A stretch of DNA of 64,000 nt, taken from NCBI RefSeq assembly GCF_005893125.1, contig NZ_VCJS01000038.1:1-64000 (forward strand). The letters are read 5' to 3'. Positions 25,334-34,400 of the stretch are shown piece by piece. Source of the DNA: Nonomuraea basaltis. GTDB lineage: Bacteria > Actinomycetota > Actinomycetes > Streptosporangiales > Streptosporangiaceae. Under the pieces are notes generated by a model, which was given only the letters and a program-made list of their open reading frames with translations, was not told the DNA's origin and did not search any database. The position numbers and the translations under genes were made by a program. Position 1 is the first letter of the stretch; every line of letters begins with the position of its first letter.

Positions 25334-27472
25334 TCAAGAGAGGCCTCCTGTCTCGACGTCGATGTAGTCGAGGTTCGGGTTGCCGCCGGCCGTCGTCGCG
25401 GTCACCCGCAACGTGTTGGACCCGGCGGTGAGCGGGACGGTGAAGGTGTCGGTGGCCCACGTGCTCCAGGAGCCGGTGGCGGCGTGGTCGCGGGACGCGT
25501 ACGCCGTCGTCCCGTTGACGGAGACGGCCGACGGGCGGTTGGCCGTCGTGCCGTTCGCGTAGCGCAGCGCGATCGTGGCGGTCCTGGCCGCCGTGGACGG
25601 GATCGTCCACTCCACGTACGACCCCGCCACGTTGTCGCCGTTGACGAAGCCGGACCCGGAGTAGCCCGCGTGGTTGGACTCGACGGCGCCCTGGGAGATC
25701 GTCGCGCTCTCGGCCTCGTGGCGGGTGCCGGAGCCGCCCGCGTACTGGCCACCGATCCACGCCTCGTCCACGCGCCAGCGGGCGGCACCGTGGTGGCCGG
25801 TCTTGGTGAGCCTGACGTAGCGGGCGGTGACGGCGGTCAGGTCGATGAACTGCACGCCGCGCGCGTTGGGCACGGTGCCGGTCTTGACCGGGCTGCCCCA
25901 GCTCGACCCGTTGGCGCTGACGTGCACCTGGTAGCCGGAGATCCGCGCCGAGCCGGAAGCCGGGTGGACGGTGGAGTCCTCCCGCTGGTTGATCGCCAGG
26001 TACCGGATGCGCTTGGCGGAGCCGAGGTCGAAGGTGAGCGTGGCGGGTTCGGCGGCGTTGCTGTCCCAGTAGGTGAGGTAGTCGCCGTCTCCCGCGGCGG
26101 CGGCGCCGTGGCCGCTGGTGGAGGAGTTCGCCGAGAGGGTGACACCGGAGTAGATGCCCTGGCGGCCGCTCGAGATGACCTTGAAGACCGTGTCGTACGG
26201 GTCCCAGCTCGTGATCCCGCTCAGCGTCAGCGTGCCGCCCGACTGGGTGAAGGAGACCGGCGCGCCGGTGCGCAGGTTCGTCACCGAGGTGATCCGGTAG
26301 CCGTTGTCCCGCAGCGCAAGCGTGCTGCCGGACGGCGGCGTGATCACGTGGACGTAGTGGCGGTTCGGGTCGTTCTTGGCGATCGTGGTCACGCCGTGCG
26401 CGCCGTTGTTCCAGAAGCCCGGTTTGAGGCCGCCGTACATGTAGCCGCCGCCCTCGGTGCCGGCCAGCGACTCCCGGATGGCCTGCAGGTAGGTGTTCGC
26501 GAAGGTGTTGAAGCCGGCCTGCTGGGCGGGGAAGCGGCCGTTGACCATGGGGGTCTCGGCCATCAGGGCCTTGACCGACGATCCGGCGTTGGTGATGAGC
26601 CGGCCGAGCGTGAGCTTGCGGTCCACGGCCTGATCGGAGCCGCCGTACCACCAGGGGCCGCCGGTGGGGAGCTTGAAGTCGGCCTCGATCAGGCGGGGCA
26701 GCGCCGTGTAGATCGCCTGCGGGTAGTCGTACGACGGCGTCATGCCGGTCTTCTGCTCGTTGCTGATCATGTCCATGATCGGCGTGTCTTCGTTGTTGTT
26801 GGAGATCGTCATGTCGGGGCGCTGCTGGTAGATCTTGGCGTAGAGGCCGTTGCGCTCCCAGTAGGCGTTGTCGTTGTCGATCCAGAACCCGGCCAGCTTC
26901 GGGTAGCGCCGCATCTGCTCGAAGAACTGCAGGTAGCTGAACTCGCCGAACCCGTCCCGGGTGGTCAGGTCCACGGTGTGGCCGACGTGGCTGGAGAAGG
27001 CCGCGGAGTTCAGCCACGATCCCGACGACAGCCCCTCGTTGTGCCACTGCGGGTCGTCGGTCATGTAGTGGATGACCTTCAGGCCCTGCGCGTCCGCGGC
27101 GTCGATCAGCTCGCCGAGGAAGTCGCGCGTGGTGCGGCAGGAGCCGGGGATCTCCGACGGGTACGGGCGCGCGTACCCGAGCCTGCTGTGGAAGGTGGCC
27201 AGCACGATGTACTGGGCGTGCAGCTTCCTGGCCTCGTTCACCCAGTAGGAGGCGCTCCAGCCGCCGTTGGTGACGTCGGCCTCCCAGGCGCTGCAGCTGT
27301 TGTGCTGCGGCGAGGTGCGCTGGCCCCAGTGCAGGAAGAGGCCGGCGATCGAGCCGCGCAGGAACGCCTGGCGGGGATGCTGCAGGTCGGCCCGCGCGGG
27401 GACGGCGGTGAGCAGGCCGAGCAGCAACGCGAGCACGGCGAGGACCGCCGTCCGCGGCAAGGCACGGGACAT
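25334..27472 (-). CDS. Secreted GH29-type alpha-L-fucosidase with CBM32 and CBM35-like modules
   Basis: 712 residues from ATG 27472 with TAGGAGA upstream. A signal peptide covers about 1-28 (core VLAVLALLLGLLTAVPA). The catalytic barrel includes SIAGLFLHWGQRTSP and LAGFWIDNDNAYWE, whose Asp is the likely nucleophile by comparison with GH29. A discoidin (F5/8C, CBM32-like) module at about 455-585 is followed by a CBM35-like module at about 590-705, closely like that of the GH27 protein. It should remove alpha-linked fucose from polysaccharides or glycans. The frame reaches back to 27631, but those residues are not signal-like. Substrate is inferred; some relatives act on other deoxysugars. Confidence 0.82.
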   Translation of the reverse strand: MSRALPRTAVLAVLALLLGLLTAVPARADLQHPRQAFLRGSIAGLFLHWGQRTSPQHNSCSAWEADVTNGGWSASYWVNEARKLHAQYIVLATFHSRLGYARPYPSEIPGSCRTTRDFLGELIDAADAQGLKVIHYMTDDPQWHNEGLSSGSWLNSAAFSSHVGHTVDLTTRDGFGEFSYLQFFEQMRRYPKLAGFWIDNDNAYWERNGLYAKIYQQRPDMTISNNNEDTPIMDMISNEQKTGMTPSYDYPQAIYTALPRLIEADFKLPTGGPWWYGGSDQAVDRKLTLGRLITNAGSSVKALMAETPMVNGRFPAQQAGFNTFANTYLQAIRESLAGTEGGGYMYGGLKPGFWNNGAHGVTTIAKNDPNRHYVHVITPPSGSTLALRDNGYRITSVTNLRTGAPVSFTQSGGTLTLSGITSWDPYDTVFKVISSGRQGIYSGVTLSANSSTSGHGAAAAGDGDYLTYWDSNAAEPATLTFDLGSAKRIRYLAINQREDSTVHPASGSARISGYQVHVSANGSSWGSPVKTGTVPNARGVQFIDLTAVTARYVRLTKTGHHGAARWRVDEAWIGGQYAGGSGTRHEAESATISQGAVESNHAGYSGSGFVNGDNVAGSYVEWTIPSTAARTATIALRYANGTTANRPSAVSVNGTTAYASRDHAATGSWSTWATDTFTVPLTAGSNTLRVTATTAGGNPNLDYIDVETGGLS

Positions 27473-27816
27473 GGTGGCTTCTCCTAGGGGGTGCTCCTGG
27501 TCGGGGGATGCCTCGGGCAGAGATTGGAGCTTTCCATCGTGTTCCCATAAAGAGCCACAGGCGTCAACTCTTGGAACGATCCAATTTTTAGGAAAGTTTC
27601 CTAAGCTTTTGTGTCGACACATCCGATGCATGCGGGCCGTGGGCAGGCGCCGAGCATGGATTCGTGCCGGAAAGGCGCACGGAGATCGGAGCCATGCCTC
27701 GCCGCCCGGCCGCGCCGAATCGATGGTCCGGCATCACATCTCGCCAGCTCCCAAGTGATACATGGGATGTCTTGGACGTCCGAAAGTATGCGTTGCCGCC
27801 CGACCGATCGGCCGAA
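27473..27816. other. Upstream region of the glycosidase operon
   Basis: About 340 bases. It contains two dyads, TTGGA-ACGA-TCCAA (27571-27584) and the CsnR-like box (27588-27604). No gene is convincing here. Confidence 0.55.
27588..27604. promoter_or_regulatory. ROK-repressor (CsnR-like) operator
   Basis: TTAGGAAA-G-TTTCCTAA is a perfect inverted repeat about 115 bases upstream of the fucosidase start. It contains the AGGAAAGTTTCCT core known for CsnR, a ROK-family repressor of a Streptomyces chitosanase gene. A ROK-family sugar-responsive repressor is therefore a likely ligand; none is encoded in this window. Confidence 0.65.
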
Positions 27817-29019
27817 TCAGATCGGGCCGTTCCGGCGATGAGCCGCGGCGATGCGGGTCAGGATCTCCTCGAGGTTCGCCGGGCTGGTCGCGAAGTTGAG
27901 GCGGGCGAACGAGGCCGTGTCGACCTCGGTGTCCTGGGAGAACTCGGCCCCCTCGCTGAGCTTGACCCCCGCCCGGCGCTCGAGACGGGCGGCGGGGGCG
28001 CGGTCCCCGATCGGGGTGCCGGCGAAGTCCAGCCAGCTCAGATAGGTCGCCTGCGGGGTGTGGTGGCGCAGGTCCCATGGCAAGGCCGCCGCCCACCGCG
28101 CGACCATGAGCCGGTTGGCGTCGAGGGTTCGCATGAGGTCCTCGAGCCAGGCGCCGGCCTCCCTCCAGGCGGCCACGGTGGCGGCTCGGCTGAGGATGCT
28201 GGGGGTGCCGAAGTAGTCCAAGGGGGCCTTGGCCAGCGCGTTCTGGACGCGATCCGCCCCGATGTGGGCGACGGCGCAACGCAGGCCGGCGATGTTGAAC
28301 GCCTTGGTGGCCGAGGTCGCGGTGATCGTACGTGCGGCGGCCGGCGCGCCGAGCGAGGCGAAGGGCACGTGACGGTGCGGCGCGAAGACGAGGTCGGCAT
28401 GGATCTCGTCGGCCAGGACCACCAGGTCCAGTTCCTCGGCCGCCTCGGCGACGGGGGTCAGCTCCTCGGGGGTGAAGACGCGGCCGGTCGGGTTGTGCGG
28501 GTTGACCAGGACGATCATGCGGCATCCGTGATCGCGCAGGCGACCGGTCAGCCCTTCGGCCGAGAAGCCCCAGCCCGTCTCGCTCCACCGCATCGGCAGT
28601 GGCACGATCCGGCGGCCGGAGCGGGCGATGCTCGCCAGGAACGGCGGGTACGCGGGGACGTGGAGCGCGATGCCGTCACCCGGCTCGGTGGCGTGCTCGA
28701 TCATGACCTGGAGGATCTGGATGAGGTCGGTGAACACGCGCGTCCGCCCGGGTCGCGGCCTCCATCCGTGACGCCCGGCCATCCGTTCTTCGAACGCCTC
28801 GGCCACCGGATCCTCTCCGGGCCAGAACGGATATCCGAAGTCCTCGCGCTCGGTGACGCGGATGACGCTCTCGCGTACGGCGGGCGGGACCCCGAAGTCC
28901 ATGTCGGCGACCCAGGCGCCGATGGTGCGGGCGGGCAGCGATCCCCACTTGACGCCGTACCCCGAGCGCAGGCGCGCGACGTCGATGGCCTCGAACGGCC
29001 CGGACGGCTCGTGGTTCAC
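27817..29019 (-). CDS. PatB/MalY-type aminotransferase-like C-S lyase
   Basis: The 400-residue fold-type I PLP enzyme shows WVADMDFGVPPAV, LVNPHNPTGRVFT, VVLADEIHADLVF and the PLP lysine in TSATKAFNIAGLRCA, all characteristic of MalY/PatB cystathionine beta-lyases. These cleave C-S bonds of cystathionine or cysteine conjugates. The start ATG 29019 overlaps the DinB gene stop by four bases, so the two are co-transcribed. A DinB/mycothiol-type partner makes detoxification of cysteine (mercapturate-like) adducts a reasonable guess. Confidence 0.85.
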   Translation of the reverse strand: MNHEPSGPFEAIDVARLRSGYGVKWGSLPARTIGAWVADMDFGVPPAVRESVIRVTEREDFGYPFWPGEDPVAEAFEERMAGRHGWRPRPGRTRVFTDLIQILQVMIEHATEPGDGIALHVPAYPPFLASIARSGRRIVPLPMRWSETGWGFSAEGLTGRLRDHGCRMIVLVNPHNPTGRVFTPEELTPVAEAAEELDLVVLADEIHADLVFAPHRHVPFASLGAPAAARTITATSATKAFNIAGLRCAVAHIGADRVQNALAKAPLDYFGTPSILSRAATVAAWREAGAWLEDLMRTLDANRLMVARWAAALPWDLRHHTPQATYLSWLDFAGTPIGDRAPAARLERRAGVKLSEGAEFSQDTEVDTASFARLNFATSPANLEEILTRIAAAHRRNGPI

Positions 29020-29495
29020 CTGCCGCTCCCCGTGGGCTGCCCGGCCAGCAGGGCGTCGCGCAGGATCTCCATCTGGCCGTGGTGCTGCGCGAGCTCCTCG
29101 TAGACGTGGAGCAGGGCCGCGCCCTGGGTGAGCTCGCGGTCGGGGCCGAGGAAGCCGGGCGGCGGGGTGGTGCGGAGTCGTTCGCCCGGCACGGCGGCCC
29201 GCACGTCCTCGGCGAGTTGCGCGCGTACGATCGCCGCCTTGGCGAGGAGCGGGCGCAGCGTGCCCGCACTGGTGAACTCGCCGTCGCGATCGCGGACGAC
29301 CTCGCGTCCCGCGACCAGCGCGCCGGCCCAGTAGGAGACCACTCCCAGGGAGTGGGTGAGCAGCGCGTACGGCGAGTTCGCCCCGGGCAACGGCGGCCTG
29401 CGGTTGGCAAGCTCGTCGCCCAGCTCCGCCACGATGCCGATCATGCCGTCCAGGGCCCGGTACGCGAAGTACAGGTAGTCCTCATCAGTGATCAA
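29016..29495 (-). CDS. DinB-superfamily (DUF664-type) protein
   Basis: 159 residues from TTG 29495, which has GAGGAG upstream and begins LITDEDYLYFAYRALDGM, the usual start for this family. The frame extends to 29552, but that stretch overlaps an operator palindrome. A four-helix bundle with candidate metal ligands, including His in the C-terminal QHHGQMEILRDAL, is typical of DinB/DUF664 proteins, some of which are mycothiol- or bacillithiol-dependent transferases. It overlaps the PatB-like gene by four bases and is divergent from the CGNR regulator. Confidence 0.75.
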   Translation of the reverse strand: MITDEDYLYFAYRALDGMIGIVAELGDELANRRPPLPGANSPYALLTHSLGVVSYWAGALVAGREVVRDRDGEFTSAGTLRPLLAKAAIVRAQLAEDVRAAVPGERLRTTPPPGFLGPDRELTQGAALLHVYEELAQHHGQMEILRDALLAGQPTGSGR

Positions 29496-29523
29496 CTCGG
29501 CTCCTCGGCCGTCGAGATACTCC

Positions 29524-29587
29524 GTCACCTGTTGAGCAGGTGACGACAACATTGCGACTCCAAGCCGTCACCTGTCAAGATGGTGAC
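29524..29587. promoter_or_regulatory. Twin palindromes GTCACC-N9-GGTGAC
   Basis: Two 21-bp inverted repeats of identical design, at 29524-29544 and 29567-29587, are 43 bases apart in the divergent region between the DinB and CGNR genes. The second ends immediately before the CGNR start codon; the first lies just upstream of the DinB start chosen here. They look like operators for one dimeric regulator controlling both directions, most simply the CGNR protein. Confidence 0.7.
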
Positions 29588-30145
29588 GTGAGCTTCGTAT
29601 TCGTGAGTGGCAACCTGGCGCTCGACTTCGCCGGCACGCTCAAGTGGCGGCGGAGCGAACCTGAGGAGTTGCTGGGCATGCCCGGTGACCTGGCGCGATG
29701 GGCGGTGGAGGCGGGCATCCTCACCGAGGAGCCCGCCCTCGACGCCGCGGACCTGCGGCGGCTGCGTACCTTGCGCGAGGCGATCTATCGGCTCGTGATC
29801 CACAGCATGCGCGGGCGTCCGTGGCCCGTCGACGATCTGGCCTTGGTGAACGAGGAGACGAACGGCACGCCGGCCCGGATGTCCCTGACGCCCTCCGGCG
29901 TCGTGCGGGCCGGCGACGCCGGGGCCATCGCCTCCGGCGTGGCCCGCTCGGCGGCCGGGCTGCTGGGCGAGATCGATGGGCTGCGGATCCGTGAGTGCGC
30001 GGGCGCGGAGTGCACCCGCATCTTCATCGACCGCTCCCGGGCCGGCAATCGGCAGTGGTGCGGGATGGAGGAGTGCGGCAACCGCGTCAAGGCGGCGAAC
30101 TACCGGTCGCGAAAGAGCATGGCAGGTGCCAAGACCCCTCAGTGA
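29588..30145 (+). CDS. CGNR zinc-finger transcriptional regulator (ABATE domain)
   Basis: 185 residues from GTG 29588 (VSFVFVSGNLALDFAGTL, the typical ABATE N-terminus). The C-terminal CGNR finger is clear: CAGAECTRIFIDRSRAG, then WCGMEECGNRVKAANYRSR. Cys pairs bind zinc and the CGNR helix contacts DNA. Family members are stress- or substrate-responsive regulators. Its start codon abuts one of two identical palindromes, consistent with autoregulation and control of the divergent DinB/PatB pair. Confidence 0.85.
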   Translation: MSFVFVSGNLALDFAGTLKWRRSEPEELLGMPGDLARWAVEAGILTEEPALDAADLRRLRTLREAIYRLVIHSMRGRPWPVDDLALVNEETNGTPARMSLTPSGVVRAGDAGAIASGVARSAAGLLGEIDGLRIRECAGAECTRIFIDRSRAGNRQWCGMEECGNRVKAANYRSRKSMAGAKTPQ

Positions 30146-30155
30146 CCTGCGCGGG

Positions 30156-31430
30156 TCACGGGTTCAGGGGAGGAAGCGGCTTGTCGTACAGCCAGGCGGA
30201 CAGCAGCGGCCCGACCGATCGCGAGGTGTGCCGCTGGACGTGCCCGGCGAACTCCTGGGTGGTGACGCTCCCGTGCCGCCGCTCGGCGGTCCAGGCGCGC
30301 AGCACGGGGAAGAAGACCTCGTCGCCCAGGGCCCGGCGCAGCGCGTGCAGGGTCAGCGCGCCCCGCTTGTAGACACGGTCGTCGAACAGCATGGGCGGGC
30401 CGGGGTCGGCCAGCACGAAGTCCTGCGCGAGCCGGGCGACCCGGTCGTGCCAGCGCCGGGCGAGGTCGGCGGCGGGCGGACCGCCCGACGCCTCCGACCA
30501 GAGCCACTCGGCGTAGGCGGCGAAGCCCTCCTGCAGCCAGATGTCGCGCCAGCAGGCCACGGTGAGACTGTTGCCGAACCACTGGTGCGCCAGCTCGTGC
30601 GCGATCAGCCGTTCGAACCCGCGCCCCCCGTCCACGTGGTTCCTGCCGAAGACCGACATGCTCTGGGCCTCGACCGGGATGTCCAGGTCGTCGTCGGCCA
30701 CCACGACGGTGTAGCCGGCGAACGGATAGGGCCCGAACAGGTCGGTGAACAGCGCCATCATCTCCCCCTGCCGGCCGAAGTCGTGCCGCACGCGGGTGGC
30801 GAGCCGCGCCGGGTGGGCCAGCCGGGTTCCGGCGATCTCGGAGAGCTGGTAGCGCCCGATCTGCACGCTCGCCAGGTAGCTCGCCATGGGCTCGGCCTGC
30901 TCGTAGATCCACGTCGTGGTCCCGGCCGCGCGGCGCTTGGCCACGAGCACGCCGTTCGCGATGACCTGGTACGGCGACGCGGTGGTCACGGAGATCCGGT
31001 ACGACGCCTTGTCACCGGGCCGGTCGTTGCACGGGAACCAGGAGGGGGCGCCGATCGGCTGGCCGGCGACGAGGGCGCCGTCGGTCAGCTCCTCCCAGCC
31101 CAGGCCACCCCAGAAGCTCCGCACCGGCACGGGACTGCCCGAGTAGCGGACCTCGACGTCGGCGCGCGCTCCCACGGGCAGCAACCGGGGCACGGTCACA
31201 CGCAGCTTGCCTTGGCTGTGCGAGTAACGCGCGGCGGCGCCGTCCACGGTGACGCCCGAGACCCGGAACTGGCCGAGGTCCAGGTCGAGGGTGGTGAGAG
31301 GCCCGGCGGACAACACCGTCAGCCGGGCCACGCCGTCGAGCCGGTTGGCCGGGACCCGGTACGTGAGCGTCAGGTCGTAGTGCGAGACGCCGTACCGGTG
31401 ATCGCCGTGCCTGGGAAAGTACGACGTCAT
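30156..31430 (-). CDS. M1-family zinc metallopeptidase (aminopeptidase-like)
   Basis: 424 residues from ATG 31430. The zinc motif is HELAHQWFGNSLT, with the downstream Glu ligand in LQEGFAAYAEWLW. A beta-rich N-terminal domain precedes it, and the C-terminal helical domain of full M1 enzymes is absent, as in short actinobacterial forms. No signal peptide is seen. The gene overlaps the Pls-like synthetase gene by four bases (ATGA) and must be co-translated with it. Zinc aminopeptidases that degrade epsilon-poly-lysine are known in producers, so trimming of the synthetase product, or self-protection, is a plausible role. Confidence 0.88.
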   Translation of the reverse strand: MTSYFPRHGDHRYGVSHYDLTLTYRVPANRLDGVARLTVLSAGPLTTLDLDLGQFRVSGVTVDGAAARYSHSQGKLRVTVPRLLPVGARADVEVRYSGSPVPVRSFWGGLGWEELTDGALVAGQPIGAPSWFPCNDRPGDKASYRISVTTASPYQVIANGVLVAKRRAAGTTTWIYEQAEPMASYLASVQIGRYQLSEIAGTRLAHPARLATRVRHDFGRQGEMMALFTDLFGPYPFAGYTVVVADDDLDIPVEAQSMSVFGRNHVDGGRGFERLIAHELAHQWFGNSLTVACWRDIWLQEGFAAYAEWLWSEASGGPPAADLARRWHDRVARLAQDFVLADPGPPMLFDDRVYKRGALTLHALRRALGDEVFFPVLRAWTAERRHGSVTTQEFAGHVQRHTSRSVGPLLSAWLYDKPLPPLNP

Positions 31431-34400
31431 CGCCACGCCGAGATGGGGTTGCCGAACCAACGCGTGCGGCCCGGCACGGCCTCGCCGCGCATGACCAGCG
31501 AGGCCGGCCCGATCGTGGTGTCGGCGCCCACCCGGGCGGCCGGCAGCACCACGCCGTGCGGGCCCAGCGTCGCGCCCGCCTCCAGCGTCACCGCGTCCAT
31601 GCTCATGACCCGATCGTGGAACAGGTGCGTCTGCAGGACGCAACCCCGGTTGACGCACGCGCCGTCGCCGAGGCTCACCAGATCCGCCTCGGGCAGCCAG
31701 TACGTGTCACACGTGACCCCATGACCAATGCGTGCCCCGAGCGAGCGCAGCCACACGTTCAACGGCGCGGTCCCCAGCCACGGCTGCGCGAACCAGGGCG
31801 CCGCCAGCACCTCGACGAAGTTGTCCGCCAGCTCGTTGCGCCACACGAACGAGCTCCACAGCGGCCGGTTCCCGGCCCTGATCCGGCCGACCAGGGCCCA
31901 CTTGGCGGCCGTCGCGACCGCCGCCGCGAGCACCCCGGCGGCCAGCATGACCACGCCGCCCAGAGCGGCCGCCGCGGCGAAGCCGTACCGGGCCGCGAGC
32001 CCTTCGAAGGCGGCGGCGACCAGGACGGCGAGCGCGACCGCGAACATGGCGGGCACCACGCGGAACGCCTCGACGAGCGCCCGGGCGGCCTTGTACCGCG
32101 CGGGCGGATCGTAGGTGCGGCGCCGGTCGCCCTCTTCCGCGGTGCGGCGCAGCTCCATGGGCGGCATGCCCACGTATGACGAGCCGGATTTGGCCTTCTT
32201 CGGCGTCGCCGACAGCACCCCGACCAGGCCGTCCTTCGGCACCTTGCGGCCGGGCGCGGTCATCCCGGAGTTGCCGAGGAAGGCGCGCTTGCCGATCCGC
32301 GCGGACGCGATGCGCATCCAGCCGCCGTCGAGCTCGTACGGGGCGACCATCGTGTCGTCGGCCAGGAAGGCTCCGTCGCCGACCGACGTCATCGTGGGCA
32401 GCGCGAGGACCGTGGACAGCTCGACGCCGCGGCCCACCTTCATGCCGAGGGCGCGCAGCCACGCGGGGGTCAGGACGCTCGCGTACAGCGGGAACAGCCA
32501 GACGCGGGCCGAGGCCATCAGCCGTCCGGTCGCCCACGCCTGCCAGGCCTGGCGGCTGTGCACCGGGTGGTGGCCGGGGCGCAGGCGCAGGCCGAGCAGC
32601 CGCACGCTGACCAGCGTGATCAGGGCGAAGGCGGCCATGCCGGTGACTGTCGCCAGGGGCACGGCGGGCAGGGCGGCGGTGAGCGCCGCGCCGAGCGTGC
32701 GGGCGTCCCGGGCGAACGCGGCCAGGACGGCGAGGCCGGCCCCGGCGGCGACCACGGGGAGCAGGCTGAGCGCGATGGCGGTCAGGCCGTACAGGAACGC
32801 CCAGAGGCGGGAGCGGGCCGCCCGCTCGGGGGGCCGCCTCCTGCGGGACTTGCCCTGCCTGAACGCCGGCACGCCGGCCCAGAGTTCGCCCGAGGGTACG
32901 GTGCCGGCGATCGCCGATCCCGGGGCCACCTGGGCGTTCTTCCCGATCCGTGCACCGGGGAGCAGCGTCGCGCGGGAGCCGACGGTGGCGCCGGCGCCGA
33001 TCCGGATCTCGCCGAGGTGCAGGCGGTCGCCGTCGTACCAGTGGCCGCTGAGGTCGACCTCCTGCTCGACCGACGCGCCCCGGCCGATCTTGAGCAGTCC
33101 CGTGATGGGCGGGGGCGAGTGCAGGTCGGCGTCCGCGCCTATCTGGGCGCCGAGCAGCCGGGCGTACCACGTCATCAACGGCGCGCTGGCCAGGTCGGGG
33201 ACGCCGAGCCTGGCCGCGAACTGCTCGGCGAACCACAGCCTCAGATGGACACTGCCGCCGCGCGGGTGGCTGCCCGGCCGCACGCCGCGCAGCAGCAGCC
33301 GGGCGAGCGCCGCGGACAGGCCCATCCGCCCCATGGGGGTGACGAACGCCAGCCCGCCCAGGGCCACCCACCACCACGACAGGGCCGGCGCCCACGGCGG
33401 GGCGAGCAGGTTGCCGAGCGCGGCGAGCAGCACGATCCAGCGCATCGCGCCGGCGGTGAGCAGCGGGATCATGAGCGCCGACTGGGCCAGTGCGGCCCGC
33501 CGGGGCATGGGGACGACCGGCGGCCGCGCGGACTCGCGCTCGCCCCGCGCGCCCAGGAGCCGCGCCAGCCCGGCGAGCGTCGGCTGCGCGTACACGTCGC
33601 CCACCGCCACGTCCGGGTAGTCGGGGCGCAGCACGGACACCAGCCTGGCCGCGGCGAGGCTGGTGCCTCCGTCGGCGAAGAAGTCCGCGCCGGGGCCTTC
33701 GGGAGCCACGCCGAGGATGCCGGTCCACCGCTCGGCCAGCATCGCCTCGGCCGGGGTCAGCTCTTCCGCGGGCGCGGCCGGCTCGGCCAGCGGCCAGGGC
33801 AGCGCGTCGCGATCGATCTTGCCGGAGGTCCTGGTCGGGAGGGAGTCCACCGGCGCCAGGCGGGGCACCAGGGCGGCGGGCAGCGAGTCGGCCAGCAGCT
33901 CGCGCGCCTCGCCGGCGTCGAAGCCGGGTCCGGTGACGACGTACCCGACGAGCACCTGGTGCCCGCCGCCCGCGGTGCGGACGGCGGCGGCCGCGCCGGT
34001 GACGCCCGGCAACGCCTGCAGCGCGGCGTCCACCTCGCCCAGCTCGATCCGGCGCCCGCCGAGTTTCACCTGGTCGTCGGCGCGGCCGACGAAGATCAGA
34101 CCCTCGGGGTCGGCGCGCACCAGGTCACCGCTGCGGTAGGCGCGTTCCCAGCCCAGCGACGGCAGCGGCGCGTACTTCTCGGCGTCCTTCACCGGGTCCA
34201 GGTAGCGGGCCAGGCCCACTCCCCCGATGACCAGCTCGCCGGTCTCCCCCATGGCCACCGGCTCGCCCGAGCCGCCGATCACCGCCAGGTCCCATCCGTC
34301 GAGGGGCAGCCCGATGCGTACGGGCCCGTCGCCCGTGAGCCGCGCCGCGGAGGCCACCACCGTCGCCTCGGTGGGCCCGTAGGTGTTCCACACCTCTCGT

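Noticed and set aside
23973-27548. 1,191-codon minus-strand open frame across the TnpB element and fucosidase
   Set aside because: It is a shifted frame of the fucosidase gene plus the antisense of tnpB. The true frame has a signal peptide, GH29 motifs and CBM modules.
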